Source of the DNA: Blautia sp. MSJ-9
Lineage (GTDB): Bacteria; Bacillota; Clostridia; Lachnospirales; Lachnospiraceae
Length of the DNA: 64,000 bases
NCBI RefSeq assembly: GCF_018919065.1
Contig: NZ_JAHLQG010000046.1
Location: 32,508 to 96,507, forward strand
Direction: 5' to 3'
In this document: positions 59,889 to 64,000 of the stretch, piece by piece
How the letters are laid out: each line of letters starts with the position of its first letter
How positions within the stretch are numbered: the stretch's first letter is position 1
The notes under the pieces: generated by a model
Told to the model about the DNA's origin: nothing
What the model saw: only the letters and a program-made list of their open reading frames with translations
Databases searched by the model: none
Position numbers and translations under genes: made by a program

Positions 59889-62192
59889 TCATTTTCTTTT
59901 TATAACAGATGAACTCTTATATTTACTGTATGTATTTCCATAAGGTTCTTTTACATACGCTTTTACAGCATAGTAGTATGATACACCCTTTTGGGCTTTT
60001 TTGTCCAGATATGTTGCAGTATTTCTGTTGGAAATTTTCTTGATCAATTGATAAGATCCGCCTTTTTTCTTCCTGTAAATATAATATCCGTCACATTTCT
60101 TCTGCGTAGACCAGCGAACACGGATGCCATTCTTTTCGGATTTGACAGAAGATACTTGCTGCAGTGCAGGAGCCGCCTTGATCACAGATCCGGTGGTGTA
60201 CTTGCTTGTGTAAGTTTTCCCACTTGCCTGATAATATGCCCGGACTGTATATCGATAAGAAGCATTCGCAGTAACTTTACTGTCCTTGTACTTTGATACA
60301 GAGTTCTTTACTGTTGCAATCTTTGTCCAACTGCCGCCTGATGACGGTTTTCTGTATACATAATAGCCTGTTGCATTGGAAACTTTGCTCCATGAGACCT
60401 GATTGTATCCACTGTTATACGCTTTCACCTGAAATACGGGTGTATCCGGTGTCCATGACTGGTTCAGAGTTCTTGTGTGGGCTTTAATCCTTACAGACCA
60501 TCCTTTCGTCCGACCGTCAGTCCATGCAGCACCGTCAGATGCTCCTTTAAAAAATGTCTGATTCTGCTCAATTCCAGCAGTCGCAATAAACCATTTACCG
60601 CCTCCGGAAGCAGAGTAACTTGTGCTGGCCTCAACACCAAATTTAATGTTATTACTTCCATTATTTGTGATCACCACCGAATAACAGCTGCCCTGGCGCA
60701 GAGTCACTTCCGGAATTGCAATCGTACGCACTCCTGCAATATCCTGCTCAAATTCATGCGGCTGCGCATACGCTGCAGTACCGCTTTCCGGATTGGAAGG
60801 ATCTGTAAGATCTGTGTATACCTGAATCTTATAAGAAGCATTATCACTCATGGAAACTACATTTACTTCCCCAAGTGCCTCCTGTTTTCCATTACCTGCA
60901 TTCGCTGTATAAATGGCAGATACCGACTGCTTTGGCTGTATGGTAATAGATGAAATTGCTGACGAACCGTCATAAAAATAATTATTCTTATATTTCTGTT
61001 CTGATACAGTTACTGCATTTACAGCCACTAAATTGCTGATATTCGGGTCATCATAAGAGAGATAGTAGTATCCATCATCTCCTTTGTTCTCTCCCCAACT
61101 GTTCTTTATGATCCAGGCACCATCATTTGTTACCTTAGAGGCTTCCTGAAAATTAGATGCTTCAAAAGTATCATCCCATCCAACTACCGTTACAATATGG
61201 TTGATTGCCTTTGAACTTGATGTTGTTGGATAACAATAAGCGGAAGTATTCACATTTACATAATTCTCAGTCATATAAAGCATGATCGATACGGCATGTC
61301 CATCCATAAGCCATGACTTCATTCGATTTATAGATGCCGCTCTCTCCTCTTCCGTTTTATTCACAACATAATCAGAAAACATTGCACCTTTCAGATAAGC
61401 AACTGCATGATATGCTTTATCAGCAGAGATTTCCGTAGTCAGATCCTGCGTATGTGAGGAATCTGTAGGAAACGGCACATCATCCTCTGTAGTCATTCCG
61501 GACCAGGTGCTGAGAAAAACAGATGCCAGATAATCGTTCCCGCCAATATTGTGATAATTTCCTGCTACTGTATTCTTATCGTTGGCTGTATTTCCCAGCG
61601 GATCGTTCTGTCGGTTTGAGAAAAAATAGGATAAGTGTTCCTCTGACAGATCATATGTTCCCATTCCACGTGCAAGCAGAGAATTTTCCATTACTGCCGC
61701 CATTCCAAATGCCCAGCAGGTTCCAAATGGATGCTGATCCTTTACAGAAGTAACCAGACCATCCTCTCTTAAATCATATTTTTCTTTATATGTTGCTCTG
61801 CTTCCATAAGTAGCATATACCGTAGACAGATCACTCTCTACCTCCGGTCCTGGATCTAATGGTGTCAGGTTCCTAAATGGTTCTAACTCTTCCTCACGTT
61901 CTTCGGCAGTCAGTGGACGGCCTTTAGTGTAACGGATTCCGTCTGTTTCTTCCTCAGATATCTCTCCATCCTGAAAGTCCTGTTGACTTTCCTCTGATGA
62001 AAACACCACTGCATTAGATTTGTTATCTGAGGTAAATGTATCTTCCTGTGACTGTTGCTCCTGAAATTCTTCAGCTGTATCCTGTGTACCAGACTCAAAA
62101 AATTCCTGTCCCATTACAGGCAGAGATGTACAGATTACGGTCGATGTTAAAATTGCCGCAAGAACCCGCATCGCTATATTTCTTTTTTTCAT
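59889..62192 (-). CDS. Secreted papain-like (C1) cysteine protease with lectin-like and Fn3 domains
   Basis: A 767-residue secreted protease. Signal peptide residues 1-29 (MKKRNIAMRVLAAILTST) are followed by an acidic propeptide (to about 130). The C1 domain has the nucleophile Cys in TSVKDQHPFGTCWAFGMAA, the His in HIVTVVGWDD and the Asn in WIIKNSWGENKGDDGYYYL. A lectin-like domain (about 395-560, NNYFYDGSSAISS) and two Fn3-like repeats (about 575-765) end the protein, with no anchor. The start at 62192 has GAGGAG; the 62243 start is not used. Confidence 0.88.
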   Translation of the reverse strand: MKKRNIAMRVLAAILTSTVICTSLPVMGQEFFESGTQDTAEEFQEQQSQEDTFTSDNKSNAVVFSSEESQQDFQDGEISEEETDGIRYTKGRPLTAEEREEELEPFRNLTPLDPGPEVESDLSTVYATYGSRATYKEKYDLREDGLVTSVKDQHPFGTCWAFGMAAVMENSLLARGMGTYDLSEEHLSYFFSNRQNDPLGNTANDKNTVAGNYHNIGGNDYLASVFLSTWSGMTTEDDVPFPTDSSHTQDLTTEISADKAYHAVAYLKGAMFSDYVVNKTEEERAASINRMKSWLMDGHAVSIMLYMTENYVNVNTSAYCYPTTSSSKAINHIVTVVGWDDTFEASNFQEASKVTNDGAWIIKNSWGENKGDDGYYYLSYDDPNISNLVAVNAVTVSEQKYKNNYFYDGSSAISSITIQPKQSVSAIYTANAGNGKQEALGEVNVVSMSDNASYKIQVYTDLTDPSNPESGTAAYAQPHEFEQDIAGVRTIAIPEVTLRQGSCYSVVITNNGSNNIKFGVEASTSYSASGGGKWFIATAGIEQNQTFFKGASDGAAWTDGRTKGWSVRIKAHTRTLNQSWTPDTPVFQVKAYNSGYNQVSWSKVSNATGYYVYRKPSSGGSWTKIATVKNSVSKYKDSKVTANASYRYTVRAYYQASGKTYTSKYTTGSVIKAAPALQQVSSVKSEKNGIRVRWSTQKKCDGYYIYRKKKGGSYQLIKKISNRNTATYLDKKAQKGVSYYYAVKAYVKEPYGNTYSKYKSSSVIKRK

Positions 62193-62730
62193 ATATTTGC
62201 ACTCCTCTGTATTAATCTTTAAGATGTTCAAAGATAATAGCATTATATCATTTAATGTTTTTTATTTCAAGAAAGAATCCTTCTTGCAGGATTCTCCACC
62301 TGCGATGTGGCGCTTCAGCGACATACTCCCTCTCAGACATCGTGCAATCCCACCCATAGGATTTTTTTATGTCATTGGAGCATTACAGAGTAATTTCCTA
62401 TAACATAAAAAACCGCCGAACTGCTGAACATGCATTCCGACGGTTGTCATTATGTATAAGATTTGCCTGTGTCTGCCAGCTATGAAAACACTGTCAGGAA
62501 AGGAGGTCAAATGCTTGTGCTGCATTTTCTTTTGTGTGTGTGAAAAGTGTGTTCTGCATGTGTGAAATGCATTACAAGACTAATAGATAGATTACAGATA
62601 TAACACGGATAACGCTTTCCGCTGTTTGTTTGAAGATTTTTCTTTTGTTACATTTATTCTAACAGACCTGAATATATATTACAATGAGAATCGTTCTCTC
62701 TTATCTGGGGTAATCTGACACTTTCCTGCT
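62193..62730. other. Intergenic region between the protease and the Cys-rich gene
   Basis: No supported gene. It holds a small GAATCC/GGATTC hairpin (about 62274-62294), a terminator at 62406-62447, and a plus-strand ribosome site AAAGGAGG before a 10-codon frame at 62511-62543. That frame is too short to call. Confidence 0.5.
62406..62447 (-). terminator. Intrinsic terminator after the Cys-rich gene
   Basis: On the minus strand ACAACCGTCGGA pairs with TCGGCGGTTTT (one wobble) and is followed by TTTTTTATG. It is about 280 bp past the gene at 62731, with no other gene between. Confidence 0.65.
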
Positions 62731-63027
62731 TTATTTCTGATTAACTTCCTTTACCTTCTTCATCATCTCAGCCAATTCCTGATATTTCCCGGTTATATAG
62801 CCGTAATTCTTTCTTTTATGTGGAACCAGGCAATTGGTACAGTCCTTTATTCCCTTATCTGTATATCTGAAATTTCCTCCACAATTCTCTCCAAGTGCAT
62901 ACAGAGGGCAGTAACAGAACAGACAGTTGAAATCCTTCGGATCCGCATTTTTATGACACGGAAAAAATTCACATTTCTTATGACTGAAATATGAGTATTC
63001 TTTGCCTTCCCAATAAGGTTTCTCCAT
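62731..63027 (-). CDS. Cysteine-rich small protein under cobalamin riboswitch control
   Basis: A 98-residue protein with nine Cys, including CEFFPCHKN, CLFCYCPLYALGENCGG and CTNCLVPHK. It matches the pattern of the cysteine-rich small domain found beside cobalamin genes, probably a metal- or Fe-S-binding protein. GAAGGA is upstream of the ATG. A cobalamin riboswitch with terminator lies 320 bp upstream, so B12 should repress it. It is a single gene. The exact role in corrinoid metabolism is unknown. Confidence 0.75.
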   Translation of the reverse strand: MEKPYWEGKEYSYFSHKKCEFFPCHKNADPKDFNCLFCYCPLYALGENCGGNFRYTDKGIKDCTNCLVPHKRKNYGYITGKYQELAEMMKKVKEVNQK

Positions 63028-63215
63028 TTTATCTTCCTTCTTTCTTATAATTTCTTTGTTTCAAAAAAATCCTGCCTACAGGATTGACTACTTCAGCGAC
63101 ATAATTCCTCTTATATAAAAAAATACTCTAATGAATCATCAATCACTTTCCAATTAACAAAGTATTGAACATTCATTACAGTATTCTTAACTCTACATAA
63201 TAGCTACATAAATAA

Positions 63216-63300
63216 GAGGGAGCGACGCTACTCCGGGGTAGAAAAAAATCCGTTCATGAGTGCGCGGAGGGAACGAATAAATCCGAAGTAGTATCGCCTG
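63216..63300. repeat. Structured intergenic element with long imperfect inverted ends
   Basis: GCGACGCTACTCCGG (63222-63236) pairs with CCGAAGTAGTATCGC (63283-63297) with a few changes that keep pairing, around inner CCGTTC/GAACG and a GCGCGG segment. It lies between the cobalamin riboswitch terminator and the Cys-rich gene. Its base composition differs from the AT-rich flanks. Confidence 0.55.
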
Positions 63301-63343
63301 CCATTTAATCATGTATAATTCATAAAGAACAGGCGCATTCCAT

Positions 63344-63376
63344 AAAAAATGTCTGCCTTCGAATAAAAGCAGACAA
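63344..63376 (-). terminator. Riboswitch terminator upstream of the Cys-rich gene
   Basis: On the minus strand TGTCTGC pairs with GCAGACA and is followed by ATTTTTT. It lies directly after the cobalamin aptamer. Confidence 0.8.
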
Positions 63377-63424
63377 CACTCCGAAGCTGCGGATTCAACG
63401 GAGTTGGTTGTTACACTTTACACG

Positions 63425-63630
63425 GAAGTTTAACCTCGCCATACCAAGCAGGTTTCCTGGCTCCAGGCTCATCGCTCCTCTCTCCTTCTCATGCTATGGC
63501 ACAATGGATTCTTGAGATTTGCTCCTCTGTTACAGTGACCGGATCGCTCAGGTTTCTCACCTGATTCCCTCTTTCTGTACCGTGTTTCTTACGGTATCAG
63601 CACTTAATATGTTCCATATGGAATTATACT
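63425..63630 (-). promoter_or_regulatory. Cobalamin riboswitch
   Basis: Read on the minus strand: GAGGGAATCAGGTGAGAAAC, CTGAGCGATCCGGTCACTGT, the GCCATAGCAT segment and the B12 box AGCCAGGAAACCTGC (63462-63448). This is the standard order of conserved cobalamin-aptamer segments. A terminator follows, so adenosylcobalamin (or similar) should switch off the downstream Cys-rich gene. Confidence 0.95.
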
Positions 63631-63636
63631 AACCGT

Positions 63637-63665
63637 ATAATAACATTTTCACGCTAGAATGTCAA
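63637..63665 (-). promoter_or_regulatory. Promoter of the cobalamin riboswitch transcript
   Basis: On the minus strand TTGACA (63665-63660), 17 bp and TATTAT (63642-63637), a few bases before the aptamer. Confidence 0.8.
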
Positions 63666-63704
63666 CTATTTGTCAATATATTTTTAACTAATTCCATATA
63701 ATAG

Positions 63705-63872
63705 GTTACTGTTCGCTCCGTGCCCAGTAACACGCTTCGCGATGCACAGAATTTATGCTAATCGCATAAATTCGCGCGGTATGTCTCGGGTTTTCTGTTG
63801 CCATGCATCCGTAAGAAGCTGCCAGTGGCAGGTTCTGTAGGTGACCTTCGCTCACAAAAAACGCCTCGCGGA
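63705..63872 (-). repeat. Structured dispersed repeat, copy B
   Basis: An inverted copy of the element at 35500-35620: GTTACTG/CAGTAAC, GAATTTATGC/GCATAAATTC and the CCGCGAGG end are conserved. The inner variable part is about 62 bp here and contains GTGA/TCAC and CTGCCACTGGCAG hairpins instead of the 14-bp hairpin of copy A. It lies before a plus-strand gene that begins at 63954. Confidence 0.7.
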
Positions 63873-63953
63873 ATATTACCTGTGAACCAATGTCATTAAC
63901 TTAGCAATTTGCCAATACTGCATTGATGAAAATATCAGCAGAAGGATTTGATT

Positions 63954-64000
63954 ATGATAAAAAATGGGATATTGATGGATCAAGATACAACGTCTTACTA
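63954..64000 (+). CDS. Start of an unidentified gene (partial)
   Basis: AAGGA lies 7 bases before an ATG that reads MIKNGILMDQDTTSY up to the right edge. Only 15 residues are visible, so no function can be given; a second Met (MDQDTT) is an alternative start. Confidence 0.5.
   Translation, partial: MIKNGILMDQDTTSY

Noticed and set aside
62680..62705. Fur-like box (GAGAA-N3-TTCTC)
   Set aside because: The palindrome is short, differs from Fur, Zur and PerR consensus sequences, and no gene begins downstream of it on either strand.

Overview
The window looks like a piece of a chromosome from an anaerobic gut Firmicute of the Lachnospiraceae, probably Blautia-like. This is inferred from the moderately low GC, strong AGGAGG ribosome sites, a T-box, TPP and cobalamin riboswitches, an oxygen-sensitive two-subunit Fe-S serine dehydratase, Hcp with its ferredoxin, a viroplasmin-type RNase H and remnants of Ni-CO dehydrogenase. 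No rRNA, tRNA or CRISPR array was seen.

1-12.6 kb is a metal or peptide uptake block, all on the minus strand. It holds two NikABCDE/Opp-type ABC importers (one cut by the left edge) flanking a CbiMQO cobalt/nickel ECF transporter, followed by a LysR regulator. The first importer and cbiM are both preceded by the same duplicated module: an identical terminator plus a conserved, partly covarying leader.

12.6-23.3 kb is strongly decayed. Intact genes (MNT antitoxin, esterase, BAAT-like hydrolase, tdk, serine hydrolase, ogt, hicB) alternate with truncated genes or two-gene chimeras (hybrid kinase, HEPN, SDR, ABC exporter, HAD, GNAT::BAAT, aldo/keto reductase, AraC, transposase, FeoB::MerR, HicA, ketopantoate reductase). 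Either internal deletions are frequent here or the assembly has collapsed.

23.3-34.5 kb carries an HD-GYP protein, a methyltransferase, a TPP-riboswitch-controlled thiSGHE operon, degraded TetR and VOC genes, a NUDIX hydrolase, a GH13 alpha-glucosidase, a MerR regulator, and a His-rich small protein next to what looks like a CooS N-terminus fused to a receiver domain.

35-50 kb holds CstA, a DUF4143 ATPase, MgtE, a serine uptake and deamination operon (DAACS symporter, sdaAB, sdaAA) divergent from a LysR gene, a YczE-like membrane protein, an MFS carrier and RNase H. 51-58 kb holds a secreted protein, T-box-controlled ilvB-ilvN, and a ferredoxin-hcp operon with a palindrome centred at -41.5 of a candidate promoter. 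58.8-64 kb encodes two secreted or surface proteins (an SH3/PTPE-repeat protein and a papain-like protease), a cobalamin-riboswitch-controlled Cys-rich protein and structured intergenic repeats, one of which recurs at 35.5 kb.
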